A stretch of 64,000 bases of DNA from NCBI GenBank assembly GCA_002239045.1, contig MPNN01000003.1:186001-250000 (forward strand), written 5' to 3'. Origin of the DNA: SAR202 cluster bacterium bin127 (GTDB taxonomy: Bacteria > Chloroflexota > Dehalococcoidia > Lucifugimonadales > Lucifugimonadaceae). How positions within the stretch are numbered: the first letter of the stretch is position 1; each line of letters starts with the position of its first letter. Of the stretch, positions 17,219 to 25,236 are shown piece after piece. A program made the position numbers and the translations under genes. Under the pieces are notes generated by a model that saw only the letters and a program-made list of their open reading frames with translations, had not been told where the DNA came from and searched no databases.

Positions 17219-18538
17219 ATGTCGCTACCAGTAATAGCCATAGTTGGTCGCCCCAATGTCGGGAAGTCGACTTTATTCAATCGCATCGCGGGCAGCCGCA
17301 TCGCAATCGTCAGCGACACGCCAGGGACGACTAGAGACCGGGTCTCGGTAGATGCGGAGTGGCTCGACCGTCGCTTCATGCTGATCGATACGGCGGGTAT
17401 CGAGGATGTGCCCTCGGCAGAGCTGCAACTTTGGGATGAGGTCCGGACGCAGACAGAACGGGCGATCCACACGGCCGATGCGGTGATCATGCTTGTGGAT
17501 TCCGCAGCCGGGGTGACGGCCTCAGACTACGACGCAGCAGAACTCTTGAGGAGATCGGGGAAGCCGTATGTGTTGGCGGCGAACAAAACCGACAACACGA
17601 CGCGATTGGCTGAGCTATACACGTTCTCCTCGTTGGGCATGGGAGAGGCAATTCCGATTAGCGCATATCACGATATCGGTGTGGCGGAGATGATGGATGA
17701 GGTCTTCGAACACGTCGATGATGATCCCGAGGATGAGGTAACCGGGGATGTCATCCGGGTAGCCATCGCCGGGCGGCCTAATGTTGGAAAGTCGGCGATC
17801 TTCAATGCGTTGACTCACGAGCAGCGATCGATCGTAAGCGCCGTTCCAGGTACCACTCGGGATACAGTGGATGCCGTCTACGAATATCAGAACAGACCGA
17901 TGATGTTCCTAGACACTGCCGGGTTGCGCCGGCGCGGGAAGACCGAGCAAGGAATCGAGAAGTACAGCGCCATACGCACGATCGGCGCGATTGAGAGATC
18001 GGACGTAACGATCCTCGTGTTGGATGCCGAGGAATTCGTCACCGCCCAGGACACTCACATTGGCGGATATGCTCGCGACGCTCACAAGTCAGGCATCGTC
18101 ATTGTCAATAAATGGGACCTGTCTAGGGAGATAGGAACCTCATTCGAAGAGGCCATGGACGAGATAAAGGATCGGTTCAAGTTCATCGTGGGCGCACCTG
18201 TCTTGTTGACCTCGGCGCTCACGGGCCGTGGCATCAACCGGATTCCCGACGCCATTATTCGCACCTTTGCCCAATTCACGAAACGCGTTGAAGCCAATCA
18301 ACTTTCAAAGACACTGTATGCGGCACTGGGTGATCGGCCGTTACCCGCGCACGGTAGAAGGCGGGTCCGCATATCGGCAATCGAGCAAGTGGCCATACGT
18401 CCGCCGACATTCGTGATAACCTGCAAAAACGCTGAATTTCTGCATTTCTCATACAAGCGGTACTTGGAAAACAGGATGCGAGATGCGTTCGGTTTTCAGG
18501 GATCGCCGATCAGGATGCTTTATCGTGACACTGCTTGA
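17219..18538 (+). CDS. der: Ribosome-assembly GTPase Der (EngA)
   Basis: The 439-aa product has two tandem GTPase domains, with P-loops GRPNVGKST at about residues 9-17 and GRPNVGKSA near 186-194. Each is followed by DTPGTTRD or VPGTTRD and by DTAG, and the second NKWD is in the C-terminal G domain. The KH-like domain follows (RRVRISAIEQVAIRPPTFV). Der acts in 50S subunit maturation. The open frame extends further 5' through the inverted repeat, but this ATG begins the conserved MSLPVIAIVG and gives the usual length. plsY starts 6 nt after its stop. Confidence 0.96.
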   Translation: MSLPVIAIVGRPNVGKSTLFNRIAGSRIAIVSDTPGTTRDRVSVDAEWLDRRFMLIDTAGIEDVPSAELQLWDEVRTQTERAIHTADAVIMLVDSAAGVTASDYDAAELLRRSGKPYVLAANKTDNTTRLAELYTFSSLGMGEAIPISAYHDIGVAEMMDEVFEHVDDDPEDEVTGDVIRVAIAGRPNVGKSAIFNALTHEQRSIVSAVPGTTRDTVDAVYEYQNRPMMFLDTAGLRRRGKTEQGIEKYSAIRTIGAIERSDVTILVLDAEEFVTAQDTHIGGYARDAHKSGIVIVNKWDLSREIGTSFEEAMDEIKDRFKFIVGAPVLLTSALTGRGINRIPDAIIRTFAQFTKRVEANQLSKTLYAALGDRPLPAHGRRRVRISAIEQVAIRPPTFVITCKNAEFLHFSYKRYLENRMRDAFGFQGSPIRMLYRDTA

Positions 18539-18544
18539 GACCAA

Positions 18545-19222
18545 ATGAACGAATGGTTGGCGTGGGTCTTAATCGCACCCGCAGCATATCTCGTCGGATC
18601 GATACCGGTGGGCCTCATCGTCTGCAAGATGTTTGGAGGCGTTGACCCGCGCCAACATGGTAGCGGTTCGATGGGTGCGACGAATGTGTTGCGGACCGCC
18701 GGGAAAAAAGCGGCGGCATTGGTGTTCGTGCTGGACTTCGCCAAAGGCGCTTTGGTGATCGCGGTGTCGTTGATACTTGTGCCGGACTCCTACCTGTTGC
18801 ATGGGATTGCGGGGACATGCGTCATTCTGGGTCACACGTGGCCACTGTTTGCGGGATTCAAAGGTGGGAAAGGCATTTCCCCCGGTTGGGCCGCGCTCGT
18901 GGTGTTGTCGCCTACTGCCGGTGTTGTCACGTTGATCGGCTTGGCGATTGCGTTGCTGACGCGGTATGTTTCGCTCGGATCGATTATCGGAGCGTCGCTG
19001 GGAATCTTGGCGTTGATCGTAATCGCGATCGTCGATATTCCAATCACCGACAGCTTTGTGTTGGCGGAACCAATCGAGTATCTAGCCTTTGCAATCCCGA
19101 CGGTCGTCGTGATCCTGTTCAGCCATCGAGAAAACATCTCCCGATTACGCAAAGGGACGGAGAACCGCCTCGACATAAACGCCGCGGAGGGGAAATCGAC
19201 CTCTGGCGGACAGGGAGCTTGA
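18545..19222 (+). CDS. plsY: Acyl-phosphate:glycerol-3-phosphate acyltransferase
   Basis: The 225-aa membrane protein has the PlsY motifs: GSIPVGLIVCKMFGGVDPRQHGSGSMGATNV near residues 19-50, GHTWPLFAGFKGGKG near 98-112, and the third motif region SHRENISRLRKGTENRL near the C terminus. It transfers an acyl group from acyl-phosphate to glycerol-3-phosphate in the first step of phospholipid synthesis. It lies directly after der and overlaps the probable start of gpsA, whose product supplies its substrate. Confidence 0.95.
   Translation: MNEWLAWVLIAPAAYLVGSIPVGLIVCKMFGGVDPRQHGSGSMGATNVLRTAGKKAAALVFVLDFAKGALVIAVSLILVPDSYLLHGIAGTCVILGHTWPLFAGFKGGKGISPGWAALVVLSPTAGVVTLIGLAIALLTRYVSLGSIIGASLGILALIVIAIVDIPITDSFVLAEPIEYLAFAIPTVVVILFSHRENISRLRKGTENRLDINAAEGKSTSGGQGA
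19186..19192 (+). promoter_or_regulatory. Shine-Dalgarno sequence that decides the gpsA start
   Basis: GGAGGGG lies inside the 3' end of plsY, 10 nt upstream of a CTG at 19203 that is in frame with gpsA. No ATG, GTG or TTG occurs between the upstream stop (19176-19178) and codons inside the Rossmann fold. This ribosome-binding site is therefore the main evidence for initiation at CTG. A second purine run (GGGAG, 19213-19217) would serve an ATT at 19227. Confidence 0.6.
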
Positions 19223-20246
19223 TCCGATTTCCGCAATCGGAATCATAGGTGCGGGATCTTGGGGTACCGCTTTGGCCGTGTTGCTGGGGCGACAAGGGAA
19301 CGAGACGCGCCTACTAGCCCGGACCGAAGAGCGCGCAGCTGAGTTGGCGGCCGACCGCGAAAATAAACGTTACCTGCAAGGGATGACGTTCCCAGATGAA
19401 ATGTCGGTCCTTCATGACCCACGGCTTGCGTTGTCCGGCGTTGACTGCGTAATCATCGCGGTTCCATCAATTGCGATGCGGGAAGTCATCGAAGCTCATG
19501 TCGCGGAAATTGCACCCGAGACGATCGTTGTGAGTGCCACCAAGGGGCTCGAGATCGAGAGTGGGAAACGGATGAGCGAAGTCATCGCCGAGAACATTTC
19601 GGTTCACCACGCGGTGTCGGTCGATGAAGCGATGGGTAATATCTGCGCATTGTCGGGTCCTAATCTTTCGGTTGAGATAGCCATCGGTTTACCGGCACTT
19701 GCGACCGCCGCTTCGGTTTCGATCGAAACAGCTGAGCGAGTCCAGATGATGACCAGCGGAGAACGTCTACGCGTCTACGCGTCTGACGACATCATTGGCG
19801 TCGAGTTGGGTGGGACATTGAAGAACATCATCGCAATTGGAGCAGGATTTATCGACGCGTCAGGTTTGGGATCGAATTTGAAGGCGGCCTACGTGACGCG
19901 CGGGTTACACGAAATAACTCTCTTGGGATTGGCTCTTGGCGCGAAACCAGCTACGTTCGCGGGATTGAGCGGCGTGGGCGACATGTTGACGACTTGCTAC
20001 AGTCCTTTGAGTCGAAACTACCGATTGGGCACTAGATTGGCGGAAGGAGATTCCGTCGAAGACGCGTTGGAGTACGTGGGCCAGACCGCAGAAGGTGTGC
20101 CGACGACGCGTGCGACATTGCGGATCGCGCGGGAGTTAGGCGTCGAGATGCCGATCACCGAGACGGCGCACAACGTCATGTTCGATGGGGTCCCGCCAAC
20201 CGAAGCGATGGGAGAATTGATGCGCAGGGAGTTGCAGCGGGAATAG
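19203..20246 (+). CDS. gpsA: Glycerol-3-phosphate dehydrogenase [NAD(P)+], apparent CTG start
   Basis: Starting at CTG 19203 the product is 347 aa, close to the usual 330-340. The N-terminal Rossmann motif IGAGSWGTALA is at residues 15-25, the second conserved block VVSATKGLEIE follows, LSGPNLSVEIA and then LGGTLKNIIAIGAG mark the catalytic Lys region, and GDMLTTCYSPLSRN is the C-terminal signature. It reduces dihydroxyacetone phosphate to glycerol-3-phosphate for PlsY. A conventional start first appears at TTG 19272, but that would delete the nucleotide-binding motif. ATT at 19227 is the alternative rare start. It overlaps plsY by 20 nt. Confidence 0.9.
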   Translation: MADRELDPISAIGIIGAGSWGTALAVLLGRQGNETRLLARTEERAAELAADRENKRYLQGMTFPDEMSVLHDPRLALSGVDCVIIAVPSIAMREVIEAHVAEIAPETIVVSATKGLEIESGKRMSEVIAENISVHHAVSVDEAMGNICALSGPNLSVEIAIGLPALATAASVSIETAERVQMMTSGERLRVYASDDIIGVELGGTLKNIIAIGAGFIDASGLGSNLKAAYVTRGLHEITLLGLALGAKPATFAGLSGVGDMLTTCYSPLSRNYRLGTRLAEGDSVEDALEYVGQTAEGVPTTRATLRIARELGVEMPITETAHNVMFDGVPPTEAMGELMRRELQRE

Positions 20247-20313
20247 CCACCTCCGTTCCGGCTGTTGTAGGATTTTGCATAGAATGCGTACGCGGTGAAT
20301 CGATCCCTCAAAC

Positions 20314-20523
20314 ATGACCAAGACTCCTCAAGAAGCAATGACCGAGCGTGAGTTGGCTACACTCGAGACTTGGCGAGAGTTTGTTGAACTTTCGCGTGTC
20401 GTGTCGCGCACACCTAAAGAAAAGTATTGGGAGTGGGCGGAATCTCCTGAGGGTATCGATGCCATGGTCGATCTCATCGCCGGCACGATAGGGGAAGCAC
20501 TCCAAGAGCTTGAGAAAAATTAA
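20314..20523 (+). CDS. Small acidic protein of unknown function, possible antitoxin
   Basis: The 69-aa product is highly charged and predicted all-helical (TERELATLETWREFVELSRVV, then GIDAMVDLIAGTIGEALQELE). No ribosome-binding site is obvious before this ATG; an in-frame ATG at 20338 is an alternative. It lies 78 nt upstream of the Doc-like gene on the same strand, the usual place for an antitoxin, but a terminator-like hairpin separates them. It shows neither a Phd/YefM pattern nor the Fic inhibitory [ST]xxxE[GN] motif. Coding status is likely but unproven. Confidence 0.5.
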   Translation: MTKTPQEAMTERELATLETWREFVELSRVVSRTPKEKYWEWAESPEGIDAMVDLIAGTIGEALQELEKN

Positions 20524-20556
20524 CTAGAGTGCGCCTAGGTCCTTCGATTCGAACAA

Positions 20557-20583
20557 CGCCCCTCATTGAGGGGCGAATTTTTT
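20557..20583 (+). terminator. Rho-independent terminator
   Basis: CGCCCCTC (20557-20564) and GAGGGGCG (20568-20575) form a perfect 8-bp GC-rich stem with a 3-nt loop, followed by AATTTTTT. It lies after the 69-aa gene and 18 nt before the Doc-like start, so it would end transcripts from gpsA and the small gene or attenuate read-through into doc. Confidence 0.85.
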
Positions 20584-20601
20584 CATGATGGTTAGTAGTC
20601 G

Positions 20602-21183
20602 ATGAATCAAGACATCATTGACGGAGTTTGGTATCCTAACGCCGAATTCGTTGAATCCGTAATCACTCGCTTGGTTCCAGTTCTTTTTCCGTCGTACGAC
20701 ATTGCCGAACCTGACTTTCAGTTCTTGGGTGGAGAACAGGGACGCGGATTGCTGACGTCTTCGCTTGCTCGTCCGATGCCATATTTCGGTCTAGACCGTT
20801 ATCCGTCAATTGCTGAAAAGGCTGCGGCTTTGATGTGGTCAATTACGTTGAATCATCCCTTCAACGACGGCAATAAACGCGCTGCGCTGACAACCTCATT
20901 TGTCTTCATAGTTAATAATGCCCATACCATTTTGGTTAACCAAGACGTAGCCGTTGAGATGTGTCTTAGGGTTGCCGCAAATAAACCTGGTTATTCGGAA
21001 GCGTTCATCGCAACATGGATGCGTCGGCATATGCTTTCATCCGAAGATTTCAGCAATCGAAGGGCTACCGACGCAACTTTTGCACAAATGCATGCCGATC
21101 CAACGGGACGATTATGGGCCGACCTAGACACCGAACAACAACGAGCGTGGCTAGCTTTCTACAGATCGATCGCTTCTCTATGA
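20602..21183 (+). CDS. Fic/Doc-family toxin
   Basis: The 193-aa product contains HPFNDGNKRAA at about residues 93-103, the Doc/Fic active-site loop with the catalytic His and the anion-binding Asn-Lys-Arg. Lys in place of Gly (GNKR rather than GNGR) favours Doc-type kinases, which phosphorylate EF-Tu, over AMPylating Fic enzymes. The N-terminal region (LARPMPYFGLDRYPSIAEKAAALMW) also matches Doc. About 60 extra residues follow the motif. The ribosome-binding site is weak. Its antitoxin may be the 69-aa product upstream. Confidence 0.85.
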   Translation: MNQDIIDGVWYPNAEFVESVITRLVPVLFPSYDIAEPDFQFLGGEQGRGLLTSSLARPMPYFGLDRYPSIAEKAAALMWSITLNHPFNDGNKRAALTTSFVFIVNNAHTILVNQDVAVEMCLRVAANKPGYSEAFIATWMRRHMLSSEDFSNRRATDATFAQMHADPTGRLWADLDTEQQRAWLAFYRSIASL

Positions 21184-21230
21184 GAGTTGCTGAGCAACAC
21201 TTCTTTGCTGGCGCCTGATTGTTGACCTAA

Positions 21231-22157
21231 TCACTGAACCCGCAACTGCCTCAATCTAGGATCGAACCAGTCGCGGAGCCAGTCGCCTAGGAAGTTGAAG
21301 CCCATGACGACGAGGAAGATGGCGATGCCGGGCATGGTGGAAATCCACCAGGCACGGGAGAGGTGCTGACGGCCGTCGGCTGCCATGATGCCCCATGCGG
21401 GAGTGTCGGGTGGGACGCCGACGCCGAGGAAGCTGAGGGTGGATTCGGTGAGGATAAGGGAGCCAACGCGGAGGCTGCCGATGACGAGGACGGTGCCGAC
21501 GACGCCGGGTAGGATGTGGCGGAAAAGGATGCGGGCTTGCGATGCGCCTTGGATACGGGCGTAGCTGACGTAGTCGGATTCTCGGAGGGTGAGGGTTTCG
21601 GCGCGTACGACGCGGGCGAAGTTGTCCCACCCGAAGAGGATCAGCAGGACGATGATGAGTTCGAGGCTCTGGCCGAAAACAACGACGACGACGAGTGCGA
21701 CGAGCAGGAATGGCATTGCGAGGGTGAAGTCGACGGCGCGCATTGCGGCTTGGTCTACCCATCCGCCACGGTAGCCGGCGATCAGTCCGATAACGGTGCC
21801 GCCGATTCCTCCGGCGAGGATTACTGCGGTGGAGATGATCGTCGAGATCCGAGCACCGTAGATGGCTCGGCTCAGGACGTCTCGACCTTGGTGATCGGTT
21901 CCGAGGGGATGTTCCCATGTTCCGCCGTCCATGAATATTGGCGGTGTGAATGCTGCTCTTAGGTTCCCTCTCAAGGGGTCATGCGGCGACAGCTGTTCGG
22001 CGAATATGGCGCAGACGAGCATCAATACGAGGACCGCAAAGGGAACGACGGGGTACCGTCGCGTCCATGCCCAACCGACGCGCAGCGCCCGCAATACCGG
22101 GTTGCTCGGTAGCGTATCGTCGAGGGGCGACGGCACGTATGTTGCTTCGATGGACAT
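21231..22157 (-). CDS. ABC transporter permease, DppC/OppC type
   Basis: The 308-aa protein has an N-terminal cytoplasmic stretch, a first membrane segment (VVPFAVLVLMLVCAIFAEQ), the LGTDHQGRDVLSRAIYGARIS signature of OppC-type permeases, and four to five further segments. The EAA loop reads YVSYARIQGASQARILFRHILPG. It forms the channel with the DppB-type protein encoded 12 nt upstream. The substrate class is peptides, opines, nickel or similar; binding-protein family 5 pairs with all of these. No ATPase gene follows; the next gene is convergent. Confidence 0.93.
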   Translation of the reverse strand: MSIEATYVPSPLDDTLPSNPVLRALRVGWAWTRRYPVVPFAVLVLMLVCAIFAEQLSPHDPLRGNLRAAFTPPIFMDGGTWEHPLGTDHQGRDVLSRAIYGARISTIISTAVILAGGIGGTVIGLIAGYRGGWVDQAAMRAVDFTLAMPFLLVALVVVVVFGQSLELIIVLLILFGWDNFARVVRAETLTLRESDYVSYARIQGASQARILFRHILPGVVGTVLVIGSLRVGSLILTESTLSFLGVGVPPDTPAWGIMAADGRQHLSRAWWISTMPGIAIFLVVMGFNFLGDWLRDWFDPRLRQLRVQ

Positions 22158-22169
22158 CTAGGTTGTCCG

Positions 22170-23087
22170 TTAATCCAACCGAATTCTAGGATCTAGTTGG
22201 GCGTAGAGGAGATCAACGATGAGGTTGAGCAGGATGTAGAAGGATGAGAAGAGGATTACGATGGCACTGAGGACGGGGAAATCGTTGTTTTTGATGGATT
22301 GGACGGCGAGACGGCCGACTCCAGGCCATGCAAATACGGTCTCGATGACTACGGTGCCAGTAAGGAATGCGGCGAAGATCAAGGCCGCGACGGTTAGCGG
22401 TGGAATTATCGCGTTGCGAAAACCGTGCGACCAGATTATCTTGCCAGAGGAGACGCCTTTGGCTCTGGCTAGTTTGATGTATTCGCTGTCAAGGACGTTC
22501 AACATAGCCCCGCGCGTGATGCGCATCAATCCGGCTGCTGGTAGCCAACCGAGTGCGATGGATGGCATGATGTAATGTTGCCAGCCTTCGTTTCGACTCG
22601 ATGGCAACCATCCCAGGGTCGCGGAGAAGATGAGAATCATCATTATTCCTATCCAGAAAACAGGAACCGATTGGCCGAGCAAGGCGAAACCGCGAACGCC
22701 GTAGTCGATGATTGATCCGCGTTGAACTGCGGAGATCACTCCTAAGGGGATGCCGATGAGGATTGCGACTCCGAACGCGACGCCTCCCAATTGCAGCGTG
22801 TTAGGGACGCGTTCTCGCACCAATCTGATACTTGGTACATCGTAGTAGAGGGATTCACCGAAATCTCCGCGGAGGGTATCCCAAAGCCACACGCCGTATT
22901 GGACGTAGAGGGGTTTATCGAGACCCATGCGCTCGCCCCACGCGTCCCAGGCTTCCGGTGTGGCATATTCGTCGAGATAGATGTTGCGAGGATCACCGGC
23001 GGCGCGGGACAGGCCGAAGACGACGATCGTGATCAACAGTACGATCGCTACCCCGAAGGCTAGTCGGTTAACAATGATTCGCCACAT
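22170..23087 (-). CDS. ABC transporter permease, DppB/OppB type
   Basis: The 305-aa protein begins with a membrane segment (RLAFGVAIVLLITIVVFGLSR), then a periplasmic region with YVQYGVWLWDTLRGDFGESLYYDVPSI, typical of the DppB N domain. The EAA loop is YIKLARAKGVSSGKIIWSHGFRNA and the last region is NNDFPVLSAIVILFSSFYILLNLIVDLLYAQLDPRIRL. It is co-transcribed with the DppC-type gene downstream and the binding-protein gene upstream. Confidence 0.94.
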   Translation of the reverse strand: MWRIIVNRLAFGVAIVLLITIVVFGLSRAAGDPRNIYLDEYATPEAWDAWGERMGLDKPLYVQYGVWLWDTLRGDFGESLYYDVPSIRLVRERVPNTLQLGGVAFGVAILIGIPLGVISAVQRGSIIDYGVRGFALLGQSVPVFWIGIMMILIFSATLGWLPSSRNEGWQHYIMPSIALGWLPAAGLMRITRGAMLNVLDSEYIKLARAKGVSSGKIIWSHGFRNAIIPPLTVAALIFAAFLTGTVVIETVFAWPGVGRLAVQSIKNNDFPVLSAIVILFSSFYILLNLIVDLLYAQLDPRIRLD

Positions 23088-23194
23088 AGTCGTTGTTCAA
23101 CAGTCATCTCGACTGCTGACATCCTCTTTTCGACGGACGGTGGCAATCCTTTTTAATTGAGCCCGAAACCTGATATCGGATGACCACCAGATGC

Positions 23195-23216
23195 CGGCCA
23201 GTAGATTAACTGGCCG
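23195..23216 (-). promoter_or_regulatory. Intercistronic hairpin after the binding-protein gene
   Basis: CGGCCAGT and ACTGGCCG form an 8-bp perfect stem with a 6-nt loop, 18 nt beyond the stop of the binding-protein gene. No T-tract follows on the minus strand. In importer operons such stems often stabilise the upstream binding-protein mRNA so that it exceeds permease expression. That role here is inferred from position. Confidence 0.55.
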
Positions 23217-23233
23217 ACACCATGTTTTTCGTT

Positions 23234-25147
23234 TTACCGGAGAACGACCGTATCTGCGCCGTTAAAGGTGCCGAACGTTTCGGTGTATGGCATCCATTCA
23301 GCGACTTCGGGTGAGACTGCGTAGAGCTGGCTTTGTCGGACCATCGACATCACCAACGAAGTCTCTGCGAGCCAGTCCGTGAGGAGGATGTTGTTCTCGA
23401 TGCGTTTCTGTGCGTCGGTCTCAACCAAGTTCGCCCAGTAGGTCTTCTCGAGGATATCGTTAGGCAATTCAATGCCACGGTTTGCGCCACCCTTAGCGGC
23501 CGTCATCAAACGCCCCTTAGGTTCGTCGAAGTAGCCCAAGTTCATGTGGTGGTACAGCGGAATGTCAATCGTGCGACCGATAAGTTTCGGTCGATTACCG
23601 GAGTACGCGGTCGCATCGATTTCAACATTCAAGTTCAGGTTCGCGGCCCATTGCAGCACCGCAGCTTCGGCGATGTCGAAAGGCAAAGATCCAGAGTCTG
23701 GCGTCAACCACACCGGAATCCTAAAACCTTCGGGCACGCCTGCCTCGGCCATCAGTGCCCGTGCGCCTTCGGGGTCGAACGGAACTTCCCATTCGGGTTT
23801 CCACAACGGGTCGTTGCTCGTGAATCCAGTGAAGGTATAGTGCGGTGGGTATAGACCTTGCCCGATAACCTCGTTAATGGCAGCGCGGTCCACGGCCATG
23901 CTCAAAGCTCTGCGGAACTTGTTTCCGCGTTCCATTGATGCGGGGTCGTTAGGGTCGCTGATCCAAGGGTGTTCGGCGTCGGGTTGCCATCCTTCCCGCG
24001 GGAACTCTGTTGAAGGGTCGACCGGGTCTGATGTCTGCCAGAAGTTGCCACCCATGTAGATGTGCAGCGTCTGACCTTCACCAAGGGGTTGAACTCGTGA
24101 TCCATCAACCTGTCCAGTTGCCTCAAGCACGAATTGCGCTGACATCACAGAGATGTGGACCTCGCCGTTAACGAAGGCCGCAACACGTGTCGCAGGCTCA
24201 GGGATAGCGACCATCCGCATCGCCTCGATAGCCGGCACTTTTCGGTAGTGTTCGGTTACTGCTTCGAACTCGATGAAGTTGTCAGCTTCGCCTTCGATCA
24301 TCATGAACGGGCCTTGCCCGATCTTTCTGCCGCCGGTTTCTTTGCCGAGTTCATCGATGGCGCGTTTCGAGGTCGCGGTCAGCGTGTTTCGCCAGACGTT
24401 GGATGTCTCGAGTAGCCAAACCGGGCTCAGAGTCGCGCCTTCTTTGACGTGCATGATGACCGTGTTGTCGTCAACAGCTTCCCACGAGCCTTGGTATTCG
24501 CCAACGAATCCCGAGCGGCCGTTTGTGTTGCCCTCCCGGAGGGCGTCGTTAAACGACCAAGCGACGTCTTCGGCGGTCAGCTCTCCCCAACCGTGGTGGA
24601 ATTGCACGCCGTCGCGAATGTTGAAGGTGATGGATCTTCCGTCTTCGGCCACCTTCCAACCATTTGCGATACTGATCGCTGGGTTGAATGTACCGCGTTG
24701 CGGAACTGGGGCAGGGTCAGCGTAGATGATGGGATCCGCTACACCGTATTTGTCGCTGGTGTAGTCATCGTATGGTGAACTAGTGAACCAACCGGCTCCG
24801 ATTTCAGGTGAAACGACCACTAGCTTGCCGGATTGCGACGTCGGTGCTTCAACCACTGCCGTGGCCGCGGCTAAAGTTTCGGCACCTGCGCCCGCGCCGT
24901 AGGCTTCGGCCGTGGCGGTTACGACGACTTCCACCGCGACCTCGCGTGTAACCTCAACTTCGACCTCGACCTCCGTCTCGACCGCTATCTCCACCTCTTT
25001 GATGACCTCTTTCTCAACCTCAACCGTAACTTGGACTTCGCGCGTCACCTCGACGATCGTTTCGGAGCCGCAGGCGAACACGATGGCGGATAACACAATT
25101 GCTATCGCCAACGCTACGCCTGATTTGGATATCCAGATTTTTCGCAT
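23234..25147 (-). CDS. Family 5 extracellular solute-binding lipoprotein with Val/Glu repeat stalk
   Basis: The 637-aa protein has a lipoprotein signal peptide with Cys26 after IVFA. It is followed by about 50 residues of alternating Val/Glu/Thr repeats (residues 31-80, for example VEVEKEVIKEVEI and VEVEVEVTREV), then a short Ala-rich linker. The SBP_bac_5 domain follows (residues 110-637), with PVPQRGTFNPAISIANGWKVAEDG and TFNIRDGVQFHHGWGELTAEDV. It should capture peptides or similar oligomers outside the membrane. The stalk, which could project the domain from the cell, is a feature I associate with Chloroflexota binding proteins. GGAGGAGAA gives a strong start. Confidence 0.93.
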   Translation of the reverse strand: MRKIWISKSGVALAIAIVLSAIVFACGSETIVEVTREVQVTVEVEKEVIKEVEIAVETEVEVEVEVTREVAVEVVVTATAEAYGAGAGAETLAAATAVVEAPTSQSGKLVVVSPEIGAGWFTSSPYDDYTSDKYGVADPIIYADPAPVPQRGTFNPAISIANGWKVAEDGRSITFNIRDGVQFHHGWGELTAEDVAWSFNDALREGNTNGRSGFVGEYQGSWEAVDDNTVIMHVKEGATLSPVWLLETSNVWRNTLTATSKRAIDELGKETGGRKIGQGPFMMIEGEADNFIEFEAVTEHYRKVPAIEAMRMVAIPEPATRVAAFVNGEVHISVMSAQFVLEATGQVDGSRVQPLGEGQTLHIYMGGNFWQTSDPVDPSTEFPREGWQPDAEHPWISDPNDPASMERGNKFRRALSMAVDRAAINEVIGQGLYPPHYTFTGFTSNDPLWKPEWEVPFDPEGARALMAEAGVPEGFRIPVWLTPDSGSLPFDIAEAAVLQWAANLNLNVEIDATAYSGNRPKLIGRTIDIPLYHHMNLGYFDEPKGRLMTAAKGGANRGIELPNDILEKTYWANLVETDAQKRIENNILLTDWLAETSLVMSMVRQSQLYAVSPEVAEWMPYTETFGTFNGADTVVLR

Positions 25148-25236
25148 TGGTTCTCCTCCTAGGAGTGATGATGTGCGTTTGCTGTCGTTGAAAATCGAGC
25201 TTGTGAGAGATTAACGTTCTGCAACAGGTTAACTCA

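Noticed and set aside
21186..21198. GTTGCTGAGCAAC as a terminator between the Doc-like gene and the convergent permease
   Set aside because: Stem of only 6 bp and no T-tract.
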